The notes beneath the pieces are model-generated. The model did no database searches and was not told the DNA's origin. It was given only the letters and a program-made list of their open reading frames with translations. A program made the position numbers and the translations under genes. A DNA stretch of 64,000 nt, taken from positions 2,542,001 to 2,606,000 of the forward strand of contig NC_015948.1 in NCBI RefSeq assembly GCF_000223905.1, given 5' to 3'. This document shows, piece after piece, positions 55,424-64,000 of the stretch (position 1 is its first letter; each line of letters opens with the position of its first letter). This DNA comes from Haloarcula hispanica ATCC 33960. Lineage in GTDB: Archaea; Halobacteriota; Halobacteria; Halobacteriales; Haloarculaceae.

Positions 55424-56302
55424 ATGTCGGAATCAGTGATCGCGGATTTCGTCGGCAAATTCAACTCCGAAGTGGCCGGTCGGGGCGACCCTATCAGGGG
55501 TCGGATCGTCCTCTCGCAAAAGCGGCTGGTACTGGCCGCAAGCGAGGACGACAAGCTGACGATCCCGCTGGACTCGATTTTCGACATTGCCATCGGGCAG
55601 GTCCCGCCCGACCTGGGCGATTTCTTCGACTCGACGGTGACGATCGCCTTCGAACACAGGGGGAAGCGGCTCGTCGCAGCCATCGAGGCTGGCGACGAGA
55701 AGATCGAGAAGTTCGGGACGGTGCTGTTCAAGGCCGTCATCAACGGCACCGAAACGACGGTCAAAGAGCGCGCCCGCGTCGGTGGCCGCGTCACCGACGA
55801 GTCGTTCAAGACTGCGAAGCTCTTTCTCACACCCGGTAACGTCGAGTTCCGACGCAAGGACGGATCGTTCAACGTCGATCTCAAAACGGTGTCAGACTTC
55901 GACCGGAACACGCGGGAGATCAACGGCACGGGCCGGCCGGTGCTGACAGTCCGGCACATGAAAGACGGGACAGCCATGACGACGCTGGCCGCGATGGCTT
56001 CGAGTCGAAAGATGTCGATCCTCGGGCGCTATCTCCGCCGCGAGTACGCCGAGCTCATGGAGGAGCTCAAAAACGTCGAGCTCACCAAGGACAAGAAGGA
56101 GGTGCTGGTCGCCATGTACTCGACCGGCGACATGGACGGGATGCCGCTGGCGAGCATTCTCGGCAAGGACTCCTCACAGGTGTCGATGATTCTCCAGGAC
56201 CTCGCCGAGGACGGCCTCGTTCAGGACGCGTCCGACGGGCCGACGCTCACGCCGACGGGCAAGGTCGTCGCCAGCCGCCACCTCGAAGACGTCAACGCCT
56301 GA
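55424..56302 (+). CDS. cheF2: Archaeal taxis adaptor CheF2 (DUF439)
   Basis: 292 aa from the ATG at 55424 (MSESVIADFVGKFN); an in-frame start at 55361 is less likely. DUF439 family as CheF1: RGRIVLSQKRLVLAASEDDK and the C-terminal winged helix with KKEVLVAMYSTGDMDGMPLAS. Two CheF paralogues are usual in haloarchaea. Separated from CheF1 by rps6e and the DUF7112-like gene. Precise partner sharing is not known. Confidence 0.9.
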   Translation: MSESVIADFVGKFNSEVAGRGDPIRGRIVLSQKRLVLAASEDDKLTIPLDSIFDIAIGQVPPDLGDFFDSTVTIAFEHRGKRLVAAIEAGDEKIEKFGTVLFKAVINGTETTVKERARVGGRVTDESFKTAKLFLTPGNVEFRRKDGSFNVDLKTVSDFDRNTREINGTGRPVLTVRHMKDGTAMTTLAAMASSRKMSILGRYLRREYAELMEELKNVELTKDKKEVLVAMYSTGDMDGMPLASILGKDSSQVSMILQDLAEDGLVQDASDGPTLTPTGKVVASRHLEDVNA

Positions 56303-56403
56303 TACGGATTGTTGTGGATTATTTCCGGATAGTGCCGATCACGGGGTCGACACATACCGGTAAATCGCTACAACAATCCGTATGAGGCGGATTGTCTACC
56401 CGT

Positions 56404-56826
56404 TTACTCCTCGGCCGCGACAATCGTACTGACTCTGGCATTCTCTTTGAGCTGTAGCCCCGCGCCGCCGACCGATAGCGGCACGCGCGGGAGCGCGTCG
56501 ACGTGCAGTGTCGAGTGCGTCGCGCCGCGTTCGAGCAGTTCCGTCCGCGGCTGGAGCGTCACCGTCGCCGCGCCGGTCAGCGATTCGTTGTACTCGACGA
56601 GATACTGGCCGGCCCGCAGCGTCCACCACTCGTAGTCGTCGTCCGGATTCCGCTTCTCGCTCGAATGGGGTGTGACGCCGGCCGCGTCGAGTTCGCCGCC
56701 GCCGAAGTCGATCCGCCCCGGCTCGACGACCTCGTACACTTCGCCGACGGTGAGGTCGAACCCCGGGCTGTCGGTCTGGGTCGGTTCGTGGACGATATCC
56801 GTGACGTACTCGCCGAAGTCGGTCAT
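56404..56826 (-). CDS. dUTPase-fold protein with degenerate active site
   Basis: 140 aa from the ATG at 56824-56826. The fold is that of dCTP deaminase/dUTPase (SPGFDLTVGEVYEV, LRAGQYLVEYNESL), but the active-site motif usually reading RSSL is RTELLERG, and the later D-G-Y/F-E-G loop is absent (LHVDALPRVPLSVGG). The intact enzyme is at 15820. It may have lost catalysis or changed function. Convergent with cheF2. Confidence 0.75.
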   Translation of the reverse strand: MTDFGEYVTDIVHEPTQTDSPGFDLTVGEVYEVVEPGRIDFGGGELDAAGVTPHSSEKRNPDDDYEWWTLRAGQYLVEYNESLTGAATVTLQPRTELLERGATHSTLHVDALPRVPLSVGGAGLQLKENARVSTIVAAEE

Positions 56827-56943
56827 GGACGACGATACCAGACGAATGAGCCTAAAAGTGAGGCTGGAAGGGGCGGCGACACAGCGCGTCTCGTTCCCGA
56901 GCGGAACGCGGCACTTTTGCCCGGCGAGTGACTCTCCCCCTGC

Positions 56944-57375
56944 ATGACCAAACACACGGAGTTTCTGGCGGGCGAGCGGCCTGAAGACGTGCTCTTCTTC
57001 CTGCACGAGGACGCCGTCTCGAACCCCGGCGCGCTGGCCGAGTACGCCGACGAAGTCGAGGACGGCCACGTCCTCGTCCTGCCGGGCGACGACGGCCGCA
57101 GCGCGTTCCAGTCGGCGACGGGCATCGACCCGATGGGACTGGCTCAGCAGGCGATGGGTACGGAGGGCGACATCGACGACGACCTGACCGACGCGGTCTG
57201 TCCGATCGCCGAGGAGGAGCCGGAGAGCGACCACACGACCCGATTCGTCTTCGCCTTCGCCGAGGAACAGAACGAGGACGTAGGCGGGCTCTACGCCGAG
57301 GGAGACGTGGTCCACGCCTACGCAGTCTGTGCCTGTGGAGAACGGTACAGCGACAAGTGGGTCGTCGGGGAGTAG
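56944..57375 (+). CDS. Haloarchaeal conserved protein, DUF5807-like
   Basis: 143 aa. Starts MTKHTEFLAGERPEDVLFFL, then DDGRSAFQSATGIDPMGLAQQ, typical of the DUF5807 family as I remember it. Acidic, soluble, with a terminal CACGERYSDKWVVG motif carrying two cysteines. It is divergent from the dUTPase-fold gene. No function known. Confidence 0.72.
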   Translation: MTKHTEFLAGERPEDVLFFLHEDAVSNPGALAEYADEVEDGHVLVLPGDDGRSAFQSATGIDPMGLAQQAMGTEGDIDDDLTDAVCPIAEEEPESDHTTRFVFAFAEEQNEDVGGLYAEGDVVHAYAVCACGERYSDKWVVGE

Positions 57376-57384
57376 TCCCCGGGC

Positions 57385-57822
57385 CTACAGCAGGAACGGT
57401 TCGGCAAGTCTGACAAGCAGTGCCTTCGGCAGGCCCGTCACGGGGCCGCCATCGTGTGAGTACGACACCCCGACCTCATTGCGGGTGACGCCGTGCCGGA
57501 GGTGCTGGATGCCGTCAATCATGAACCAGCAGCCGAGAAGCGCCCCGGGGACGACGACCCACGTTAGGCCGGCGGCCGCGACCGTGTACGCCACGAAGCC
57601 GAACACGAGGAGCCCGAACACCATGTGGTCGGCGTAGTCGCCGACAGTGGCCTGGGCGGCGTCGGCGACGAGCCAGACACAGAAGGCGAGCGCCGCCGCG
57701 ACCGCGGCGTACCGTACCGAGCCGTCGAGGACGTACAGCGTCACGCCGACGGCAACGGCGCTTCCGAGTCGCCGTCGCACAGCTGTTTCGCGCGCGATTC
57801 GCGTGTGGAGGGTCTCGGACAT
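57385..57822 (-). CDS. Membrane protein, four helices
   Basis: 145 aa from the ATG at 57820-57822. Four hydrophobic segments (about 20-38, 40-55, 65-85, 88-105) in a haloarchaeal small integral membrane protein with a C-terminal basic/acidic tail (VSYSHDGGPVTGLPKALLV). Convergent with the DUF5807-like gene. Function not recognised. Confidence 0.7.
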   Translation of the reverse strand: MSETLHTRIARETAVRRRLGSAVAVGVTLYVLDGSVRYAAVAAALAFCVWLVADAAQATVGDYADHMVFGLLVFGFVAYTVAAAGLTWVVVPGALLGCWFMIDGIQHLRHGVTRNEVGVSYSHDGGPVTGLPKALLVRLAEPFLL

Positions 57823-57901
57823 CACCCGGCAGTGACGACGGAGAGATAAATCAACGTTGTGTCAGGGGGCGAAATACCGTTCAGTTCGTTCACGGGCCCG
57901 C

Positions 57902-58993
57902 CTATCGGTCGGTATCGACGCCTTCCGCTTCTTCCTCAGGCAGCCGTCGGAAGGCGTCCACGATAGCCTGTTTCGCCACGGCCCCTTGCGTCGTCCAGTG
58001 GTGGGCGTAGTCCATCATGTCGTCGTAGATGTCGGGCTTGCAGCCCGCCGCCTTCGGGTGGCCGCCGCCGTTGACCTGCTGGGCGACCTCGTGGGCGCGC
58101 TCGAAGTTATCCGTCCCACGAATCGAGGCGGAGCCGGCGGGCTTGACGATGACGGCGGCGTCAGCGCCCTGCTCGCGGAGCGCCTCGGCGACCTCGTTCT
58201 GTGAGCAGCGGCCGTAGGTGACGCCGACCGTCCACTCGCCGACCTCGCGGAGTTCGGCCCGCTCGACGGCCTTCTCGATGAGCGCCTCCTTCTCGACGCG
58301 CTTCTCGTCGAGGAACTCGTGGAACTCCGGCGAGAGGTCGGGGCCGTGGTCGCGAACCGCCTCGATGTACTCCTCGGGTTCGCTCCAGTACGAGAGGTCC
58401 GCGAGGTCGTCGCTTCGGGGGTCGTCGCGGATCCAGAGGTCGTGGTCGCGGGTGACGGCGGCGAGGTCGGCCCACTGCTCGTCGAAGTCGTAGTCGAGTT
58501 CCGACAGCGCCACGTCAGCGGTACACACTTCCTCACTATCTCCGACGGTGCGCTCGACGCCGGCCGCGTCCACGTCGGCGGCGAGGTCGTCGGGCCACTG
58601 GTGGTGGTCGAACCAGACGACGCGTTCGACGCGCTCGATCAGCGAATCGAGGGGCGCGATGTCGGATTCGCGGTCGGGACAGAGGTCACAGATGAAGACG
58701 GTCGCGTCGGGGTCGGCGTACTCGGCGGTCCATTCGAGCGCTTCGGTGAGTTCGTGTGGGCCGGCAGGCAGCAGTGCGCCTTCTCCGTGGGCCTCGCGGA
58801 TCAGTGCGGTACAGGCCAGTCCGTCTGCGTCCGGGTCGGCGATAACAATGACACCGGCGTCGTCCAGCGTCTCGGCGGCTTCCGCTTCGGCTTGCTCTTC
58901 CTCGTAGGAATCCGGGATAAAGAACCCCTCGCCGGGGAGTACGGATTTGCGGCCGATAGAGAGACGGTCGTCGTCGATGAGCCAATCGTCCAT
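57902..58993 (-). CDS. DHH-family phosphoesterase
   Basis: 363 aa. Motifs of the DHH superfamily: ADPDADGLACTAL near residue 53, DLCPD, VVWFDHHQW near 125, and the DHHA1 nucleotide-binding end NGGGHPKAAG near 325. Related to RecJ-like and nanoRNase enzymes; it hydrolyses phosphodiester bonds with Mn2+. Standalone, probably cytoplasmic. Substrate cannot be fixed. Confidence 0.92.
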   Translation of the reverse strand: MDDWLIDDDRLSIGRKSVLPGEGFFIPDSYEEEQAEAEAAETLDDAGVIVIADPDADGLACTALIREAHGEGALLPAGPHELTEALEWTAEYADPDATVFICDLCPDRESDIAPLDSLIERVERVVWFDHHQWPDDLAADVDAAGVERTVGDSEEVCTADVALSELDYDFDEQWADLAAVTRDHDLWIRDDPRSDDLADLSYWSEPEEYIEAVRDHGPDLSPEFHEFLDEKRVEKEALIEKAVERAELREVGEWTVGVTYGRCSQNEVAEALREQGADAAVIVKPAGSASIRGTDNFERAHEVAQQVNGGGHPKAAGCKPDIYDDMMDYAHHWTTQGAVAKQAIVDAFRRLPEEEAEGVDTDR

Positions 58994-59036
58994 GCCCCAG
59001 CAAGCGGGCGGGGCGTCAAGAAGCCGTCGGGTTCCG

Positions 59037-59501
59037 TTACACGTCCTCGCGCTCGGGGTTTGGCTCGCCTTCGAGCTGGCGGACCGTCAGCACCGGCATG
59101 GGGGCCTCCCGGATGAGTTCCTCGGCGACGCTTCCCAGCAGGAATCCATGTTCGCCGTGGCGGCCCCGAGTCCCGCTGACGATGACATCGGCGTCGTGTT
59201 CCGCCGCGTACTTGCAGATTTCGTCGGCCGGGTCACCCTCCCGGACGGCAGTGACGAGCTCCTCGTCTGCCTCGGCGTCGGCGGCCTCCAGAATGAACGA
59301 GAGGGCGCGGCCGCCAGTGGTCGCCAGCGCGCGCTCCAGCGCCTCGCGAACCTCTTCGGGAGTCGTCTCAACCTCGCCGGTGTCGACGACGTACAGCCCG
59401 TGGACAGTTGCGTCGAAGCGCGCTGCCAGGTCCAGCGCCGCTTCGACGGCCCGCTCTGCGCTGCCGGAGCCGTCCGTGGCGATGACCACCGTATCGAACA
59501 T
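59037..59501 (-). CDS. Universal stress protein UspA, ATP-binding type
   Basis: 154 aa from the ATG at 59499-59501 (MFDTVVIATDGS). The UspA fold with the ATP-binding motif GTRGRHGEHGFLLGS near residue 115, so it can bind ATP. Divergent from another UspA gene that starts 125 bases away on the opposite strand. Stress or metabolic signalling role by family. Confidence 0.92.
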   Translation of the reverse strand: MFDTVVIATDGSGSAERAVEAALDLAARFDATVHGLYVVDTGEVETTPEEVREALERALATTGGRALSFILEAADAEADEELVTAVREGDPADEICKYAAEHDADVIVSGTRGRHGEHGFLLGSVAEELIREAPMPVLTVRQLEGEPNPEREDV

Positions 59502-59625
59502 ACACCACGCATCGAAGCCGCGACTAAATACACTGTTGGTCACGGCGAGGGACGCTCCGGATGACGCCACGGGGTCGGCACGAACCTCGGTGGATTTTTG
59601 CCGGCCGGGGCCGCACTGGCGAGTG

Positions 59626-60066
59626 ATGGACATCGACCTCGTACTCGCGCCGGTCGACGGCAGCGACCAGTCGGAACGAGCGGCCGAGTACGCGATCGCC
59701 GTCGCGGAGCGGTACGACGCCGATCTCCACCTGCTGTTCGTCATCGACGAACGGCTCCACCAGGATATCGACAGCGGCGACGTGAGCGCAACCGCGATCG
59801 CCGAGGAGCATCGAGCGTTCACCGAGAGCATCCGGGAACGGTTCCGCGACGTCCACGACGGCACGTTCGAAACGTCGTCCGCGACCGCGTTCTCCGAGAC
59901 ACGACTGATGCAGACACCGGGCAGCGTCGTCCTCGATGTGGCGGAGGACGTCGACGCGGATTTCATCGTCGTCCCGCGCGAGGAGAGAAGCGAGGGCGAA
60001 GAGGCCGTCGGGCGCGCGGCGATCTACGTCATCGAGTACGCCAGCCAGCCAGTGCTCACCGTTTAG
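59626..60066 (+). CDS. Universal stress protein UspA, without ATP motif
   Basis: 146 aa from the ATG at 59626 (MDIDLVLAPVDGSDQSE). UspA fold, but the usual G-X2-G-X9-G(S/T) nucleotide loop is replaced by PREERSEGEEAVGRAA, so ATP binding is doubtful. Its stop overlaps by 4 bases the end of the convergent GNAT gene. Longer upstream frames are in antisense to the other UspA and are rejected. Confidence 0.88.
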   Translation: MDIDLVLAPVDGSDQSERAAEYAIAVAERYDADLHLLFVIDERLHQDIDSGDVSATAIAEEHRAFTESIRERFRDVHDGTFETSSATAFSETRLMQTPGSVVLDVAEDVDADFIVVPREERSEGEEAVGRAAIYVIEYASQPVLTV

Positions 60067-60584
60067 AGACGGATCGCCATCTCTATCTCGAAGCTCTCGG
60101 CGCTACTGATCTCGAAGCCGACCTTCTCGTACAGCGATATCGCCGGGTCGTTCCACCGCTCGACGGTGAGCCAGACGTGGTCGATGCCCTCGGCCTGACC
60201 GTGACCCAGCAGCGTCTCGACCAGCGCCGTCCCGATACCAGCGCCCTGGTAGGCCTGTAGCACGAAGATAGCGAGTTCGTGCTCGTCCTCGTTGTCCGGG
60301 ACCAGCGTCGCGTGGCCGGCGACAGTGTCGTCGTGTTTGGCGACGACGTTGACACAGTCGCCGTCGAGGATCGTTTCGAGCCACTCACGGATCGCTTCCT
60401 CTTTGACCGGTGGGATGCCCTGCGCACGGTCGGCAGGGTCGAAGTCGAGATACATCTCGACGAGGCTCTCCGTATCGGCGTCGTCGGCGGGAATGACGTC
60501 GATGGGACGGTCCTTGCGGTCGGTGATCGTCCGTGGCGGCTGTGGGAACTCTTCGGCGGGTTCGTCTGGGTACGTTCGAGTCAT
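60063..60584 (-). CDS. GNAT-family acetyltransferase
   Basis: 173 aa. Motif A is LQAYQGAGIGTALVETLLGH near residue 110; the substrate-binding end has ISLYEKVGFE. Acetylates an unknown amine. It overlaps the following UspA gene by 4 bases (ATGA), so these two are coupled. Family assignment is firm; substrate is not. Confidence 0.88.
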   Translation of the reverse strand: MTRTYPDEPAEEFPQPPRTITDRKDRPIDVIPADDADTESLVEMYLDFDPADRAQGIPPVKEEAIREWLETILDGDCVNVVAKHDDTVAGHATLVPDNEDEHELAIFVLQAYQGAGIGTALVETLLGHGQAEGIDHVWLTVERWNDPAISLYEKVGFEISSAESFEIEMAIRL

Positions 60585-60952
60585 CGGATGAGAGTCACTG
60601 GCGTCTGTGCGTTCAGCAGGACGAACTCGACGATGGGGCCGAGCTGTATCTTCCCGAGCGGCGAGCGGCCGCCACCGCCGAGGACGATCCTATCGAACTC
60701 CTCGCTCTCGGCGATGTTCACCAGCTCGCTGCCCGGCGAGGTGCCTTCGACGTGGCGGATCGGCGGCTCGAGCCCGCTTTCGTCGATATACTCCTGTATC
60801 CGCTGCTGGACCGTTTCGAGGTCGGCGTCGATGTCGCCGTTTTCGAAGACAGCGACGGTCAGCTCGTCGCCTGTTTCCGATACGCGTTCGAGTGTCTCGG
60901 TCAGTGCCTGGTAGGACAGTTCGCTGCCCCCGACACCGAGCAGTATTTTCAT
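60581..60952 (-). CDS. Universal stress protein UspA
   Basis: 123 aa from the ATG at 60950-60952 (MKILLGVGGSELS). UspA fold with the nucleotide loop GGGGRSPLGKIQLGP near residue 95. Short form. Third UspA gene in 2 kb; it precedes and overlaps the GNAT gene. Role is inferred from family only. Confidence 0.85.
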   Translation of the reverse strand: MKILLGVGGSELSYQALTETLERVSETGDELTVAVFENGDIDADLETVQQRIQEYIDESGLEPPIRHVEGTSPGSELVNIAESEEFDRIVLGGGGRSPLGKIQLGPIVEFVLLNAQTPVTLIR

Positions 60953-61067
60953 AGTCGGGCCATGCATGGGAGCGGTAAAAAAGCCACCCGGCTGAACTGT
61001 CGGGGAAAGACCATGACAGCGGGGCGGCGGCGATACCCTTTTTCACCGCGGGCACGCATGCTCGGCT

Positions 61068-61799
61068 ATGACTGAGGGCGCACCGCCGGACGAGACGGAT
61101 GTCGAGGCGGCAGACGACGGTTCGGCCGGCCACCAGCCGGACGACCCGGCGGCCGCGGATGACGGGGCCGACGACGGCGAGACCACGGAAAGCGGCCCCG
61201 CCGACTCGGCCACCGAGGGGACAGCACCGGCCGAGCCAACCAGCGGGACAGCGGTTTCTGAAGCCAGTGACGTCCCGTCCGACGTACAAAAGTACGACCG
61301 CTTCAAGAAAATCGAGGGCGGGACCTACGACCGCGCGAACGATTTCCTCCGGGACCGGACGTACATCACCGCCCGCGAGTGGGCCATCGCCCGCCTCTGT
61401 GCTGACTTCCGGACCGAAACTGGCGTCGAGATGACGAAAATCGGGGAGAACCTCCCAGAACTCGTCCCGTTCATGACGGACACGTACACGCCACAGGCGG
61501 TCAATCAGGCCCGCGCTGCCTTCGAGGACAAAGTCCGGAAGGCCGGCGCGACGTTCCTCTACGGCGCGATGTGTGACTTCTTCACCGCTGAGGACCTCGA
61601 CGACGTGATGTACGAGGCCACCGAGGTCGCGAAGTTCCTCCTCGAAGTCGAGGGTGTCGACCTCGCCGTCGAGGACGAGATGGAGGCCGAAGACCGGATT
61701 TCCTCGGTGATGCGGGAGGTCCGCGAGCAGTCCGCGGCGCTGCGACACGACGAGGTGTGTTGTCCAGAGTGTGGGAATGAATTCCAAGTCGACGAGTAG
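61068..61799 (+). CDS. Haloarchaeal conserved protein, DUF5806-like
   Basis: 243 aa. The N-terminal 70 residues are a disordered acidic region (Asp, Glu, Ala, Thr), followed by a helical domain from KYDRFKKIEGGTYDRAN and REWAIARLCADFRTE, then an end with CCPECGNEF, one half of a zinc ribbon. Matches the DUF5806 family from memory. Function unknown; cytoplasmic. Confidence 0.78.
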   Translation: MTEGAPPDETDVEAADDGSAGHQPDDPAAADDGADDGETTESGPADSATEGTAPAEPTSGTAVSEASDVPSDVQKYDRFKKIEGGTYDRANDFLRDRTYITAREWAIARLCADFRTETGVEMTKIGENLPELVPFMTDTYTPQAVNQARAAFEDKVRKAGATFLYGAMCDFFTAEDLDDVMYEATEVAKFLLEVEGVDLAVEDEMEAEDRISSVMREVREQSAALRHDEVCCPECGNEFQVDE

Positions 61800-61810
61800 A
61801 CACGGCTGAA

Positions 61811-62236
61811 ATGGACGGTATCGACCCCGATACACAGCCATCGATGTCGGTCCACGAAGCGACACAGAAAGTGCTGCGGACCGACCTCGCCATTGGCATC
61901 GGCGGGGCGGTGCTTGGCTACGCGGAGGCGGGGACAGCACTGGTCGACGTACTGGCGGTGGTTGTCGGGTTCGGACTCCTGACGGGGATCACGGTGGCTG
62001 TCGTCGAACACGACGCGGTCCCGGGCGTCTACCCGGAGGTCGCCGCACTGGCGGCGTTCATCGTGCTGTCCGGGGCTGTCGCCGGCCTCGTGACGCTTTC
62101 CGAGGCGTCGGTGACGCTCGTACTCGCGGCCGTTCTCTCGGGCTTCGGTGTCGGTGTCATCGCCAACCGGGCACTCTACGGTCTCGTCTTCGACGTGCCG
62201 GCGTACCGGCTGACCCGAGTCCGAGAGACCTCGTAG
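61811..62236 (+). CDS. Membrane protein, four helices
   Basis: 141 aa with four hydrophobic segments (about 24-42, 46-65, 74-94, 98-120) and an N-terminal acidic, cytoplasmic stretch. 11 bases after the DUF5806-like gene and in the same direction. No known domain is recognised. Confidence 0.68.
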   Translation: MDGIDPDTQPSMSVHEATQKVLRTDLAIGIGGAVLGYAEAGTALVDVLAVVVGFGLLTGITVAVVEHDAVPGVYPEVAALAAFIVLSGAVAGLVTLSEASVTLVLAAVLSGFGVGVIANRALYGLVFDVPAYRLTRVRETS

Positions 62237-62269
62237 CTAAGCGGTCTGTGACCCGTCCGGAACCAGGTT

Positions 62270-62788
62270 TCACTCGGGGAAGAACGGTTCGGGGTCCTCG
62301 TGGGAGACGGTGACCACCTCGTCGTCGGTGAGCGGTCGGATGTGTGAGTAGAGTCCGTGGTCGGCGGCGACCTGCGAGAGGTCCGCCCGGTCGGTCTTGT
62401 CGTAGTACAGCGGCACGAGCACGGCGAGGTCGTCGCCACATTCCAGCGCGACGAGCAGGAACACCATCCCGTCGTCGGTCGCCCGGAACACCTCGCTGCG
62501 CTCGACGGTGCGGTCTTCGAGCGCGTCGGCGACCCGCCGGAACTCGTCGCCGGGAACCACAACATCGAAGCCGAGCCGCCGGGTCTCCGGCTCGTATTCG
62601 CCAGTCTGTTCAGCCATCGTTCGCGGCTCGCCGGTCAGTACCGCCACGTCTCCGGGGTGGAGTTCGATAGCCTCGCGCCCGTCGTCGCGGTACTGTGTCG
62701 CCGTGGCCGCCATGTCCTCGATGACCTGCTCCCAGTGACCGACGACACGGTCGAAGGGGTTAGACTCGGGGTCGACAGGGTCGTTCAT
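62270..62788 (-). CDS. Haloarchaeal conserved protein, DUF7529-like
   Basis: 172 aa, soluble and acidic. The sequence includes [48 protein letters not shown] and the C-terminal [15 protein letters not shown]. It resembles the haloarchaeal DUF7529 family by memory, at low certainty of the number. Divergent from the ABC ATPase gene. Function not known. Confidence 0.65.
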   Translation of the reverse strand: MNDPVDPESNPFDRVVGHWEQVIEDMAATATQYRDDGREAIELHPGDVAVLTGEPRTMAEQTGEYEPETRRLGFDVVVPGDEFRRVADALEDRTVERSEVFRATDDGMVFLLVALECGDDLAVLVPLYYDKTDRADLSQVAADHGLYSHIRPLTDDEVVTVSHEDPEPFFPE

Positions 62789-62874
62789 ACGTCGAGTGTG
62801 GCGGCGGCCGGGATAAATTGTTGGTGGGCCAGTGGCACAACAGTTTTACTGGTATTTTGAGAAGAAGGCGACAG

Positions 62875-64000
62875 ATGCGCGACCTCTTAACATTATCTGA
62901 CCTCCGAACCCAGTTCGAGACGGACCGCGGCACCGTCAAAGCCGTCGACGGCATCGACCTCACTGTCAGGGAGGGCGAAACCGTCGGTCTGGTTGGCGAG
63001 TCGGGATCAGGGAAATCCGTCACAGCGTTATCGGCAATGGACATCGTCGACGAGCCCGGACACATCGCCGGCGGGGAGATCCGGTTCGGCGCGCTTGAGA
63101 CAGTCACACGGCTGTCTCGGCAGTATCCGAAGGCAGTACGGACGGCCGACAGCGACAGCGGTTTCATCACCATCGACGCGGCGACGGTCGACCGGAACCG
63201 TGTCCCCGACTCGGTTTCGACGACGGCTGACGACAGGACGCTCGCCGAGCAGTTCATTCGGAAAGCTCCGAAAAAGGCCCTTCCGGAGGGCGGCGAGGCG
63301 CCCGTCACGATCACCGACGGCTACGTCGACCTGACGGCAGCCCCGGAGCGGGTGATGCGGGACATCCGCGGCGGCGATATGGGGATGATCTTCCAGGACC
63401 CGATGACATCGCTGAACCCCGCGATAACGGTCGGCGAGCAGGTCGCGGAGAGCCTGCGCCTCCACCGCTACGGGAGCAAGCGGAACGACTCGTGGTTCAA
63501 CGCCGTCCGGGAGATTACGCCCTCGCTCAGCCGGGGCAGCGAGATGGACGAGGAGATCCGGTCGGACGTTATCTCGCTGCTGGAAGAGGTCGGAATCCCG
63601 GAGCCGGCCGACCGCGTCGACGAGTACCCCCACGAGTTCTCCGGCGGGATGCGCCAGCGCGTCCTCATCGCCATCGCGCTGGCGTGCCGCCCGAAGCTGC
63701 TCGTCGCCGACGAGCCGACGACGGCGCTCGACGTGACTATCCAGGCACAGATTCTGGACCTCATCGACGACCTCCAGGCGGACCTCGGGATGTCGGTCCT
63801 GTTCATCACGCACGACCTCGGCGTCGTTGCAGAGACCTGCGACCGCGTCGCCGTGATGTACGCCGGCGAAATCGTCGAGGAGGGGCCGGTCGAGGAGATA
63901 TTCCAGAACCCGTCACATCCCTACACGTACACGCTGCTGGAATCGATACCGGGCGAGGGAACGGAGCGGCTGACTCCAATCGAAGGAAACGTTCCCAGCC
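62875..64000 (+). CDS. Oligopeptide-type ABC transporter ATPase (partial, with insertions)
   Basis: Starts at the ATG at 62875 and is open to the window end, so the C-terminus is missing. DppD/OppD-type ATPase: Walker A GESGSGKS near residue 42, Q-loop [14 protein letters not shown] near 170, signature FSGGMRQR near 258 and Walker [13 protein letters not shown]. The Walker A to Q-loop interval is about 125 residues, roughly twice that of normal DppD, with an insertion of about 65. A second, shorter insertion (about 202-233) precedes the signature. It probably imports peptides; partner permeases would lie beyond the edge. Confidence 0.93.
   Translation, partial: MRDLLTLSDLRTQFETDRGTVKAVDGIDLTVREGETVGLVGESGSGKSVTALSAMDIVDEPGHIAGGEIRFGALETVTRLSRQYPKAVRTADSDSGFITIDAATVDRNRVPDSVSTTADDRTLAEQFIRKAPKKALPEGGEAPVTITDGYVDLTAAPERVMRDIRGGDMGMIFQDPMTSLNPAITVGEQVAESLRLHRYGSKRNDSWFNAVREITPSLSRGSEMDEEIRSDVISLLEEVGIPEPADRVDEYPHEFSGGMRQRVLIAIALACRPKLLVADEPTTALDVTIQAQILDLIDDLQADLGMSVLFITHDLGVVAETCDRVAVMYAGEIVEEGPVEEIFQNPSHPYTYTLLESIPGEGTERLTPIEGNVPS

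Noticed and set aside
59098-59625. N-terminal extension of the plus-strand UspA gene
   Set aside because: The upstream part is antisense of the UspA gene at 59037-59501; the true start MDIDLVLAPVDGS is at 59626.

Overview
The window is chromosomal DNA of an extremely halophilic archaeon, most likely a Haloarcula (H. hispanica/marismortui group). The evidence is high GC, acidic proteins, many protein families found only in haloarchaea, a bat-type HTH regulator, HalOD1, archaeal chemotaxis proteins CheF1/CheF2, and two tandem near-identical archaellins. Genes are dense, often overlap by ATGA, and many look leaderless or nearly so. No transposase, integrase, CRISPR array or prophage was found. 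The species name is inference from gene content, not from a search.

Layout. (1) 1-8968: phosphate uptake. A pstS-pstC-pstA-pstB-phoU operon on the minus strand is followed by an AbrB-PhoU fusion regulator cut by the window edge. A second AbrB-PhoU regulator is divergent from pstS. The shared promoter region carries three GGNGAATAT repeats, and PstA has an extra hydrophobic half of about 580 residues. (2) 9.0-31.4 kb: metabolism and haloarchaeal unknowns. This includes rhodanese, NUDIX, RimI-like, aconitase (with six hairpins behind it), a dUTPase/dCTP deaminase-fold enzyme, a bat-HTH regulator, HalOD1, methylglyoxal synthase, queD-queE-queC for preQ0/archaeosine, an M28 peptidase, an SBP56-like methanethiol oxidase with a [2Fe-2S] ferredoxin, two NAD(P)-binding proteins, tRNA-Arg(CCG) with a duplicated 3' end, a membrane-anchored [2Fe-2S] protein, 6-phosphogluconate dehydrogenase and an M29 aminopeptidase.

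(3) 31.7-56.3 kb: one motility and taxis supercluster of about 25 kb. Minus-strand genes run, in transcription order, from cheW through a KaiC-like ATPase, a winged-helix regulator, a small membrane protein, two archaellins, an unknown cytoplasmic protein, an exported protein with a large GT-C-like membrane protein, cheY-cheC-cheD, and arlCE-arlF-arlG-arlH-arlI-arlJ. Divergent plus-strand genes are cheB-cheA-cheR, a HEAT-repeat protein, cheF1, ribosomal protein S6e, a small haloarchaeal protein, and cheF2. Together they encode the filament, the motor/export platform, the two-component core, the adaptation system and the archaeal adaptor linking CheY to the motor. Receptors and the prepilin peptidase are not in the window.

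(4) 56.4-64.0 kb: mixed housekeeping. It holds a degenerate dUTPase-fold protein, several haloarchaeal unknowns, a DHH phosphoesterase, three UspA proteins, a GNAT acetyltransferase, and the start of an oligopeptide-type ABC ATPase with unusual insertions that runs off the edge.

The best leads for new biology are the three-copy motif at the pst/phoU divergent promoter, the enlarged PstA, the archaellin pair (mosaic divergence, no N-glycosylation sequons, a conserved leader hairpin), the acidic ArlCE linker, the KaiC-like ATPase beside CheW, and the tRNA-Arg 3'-end duplication.
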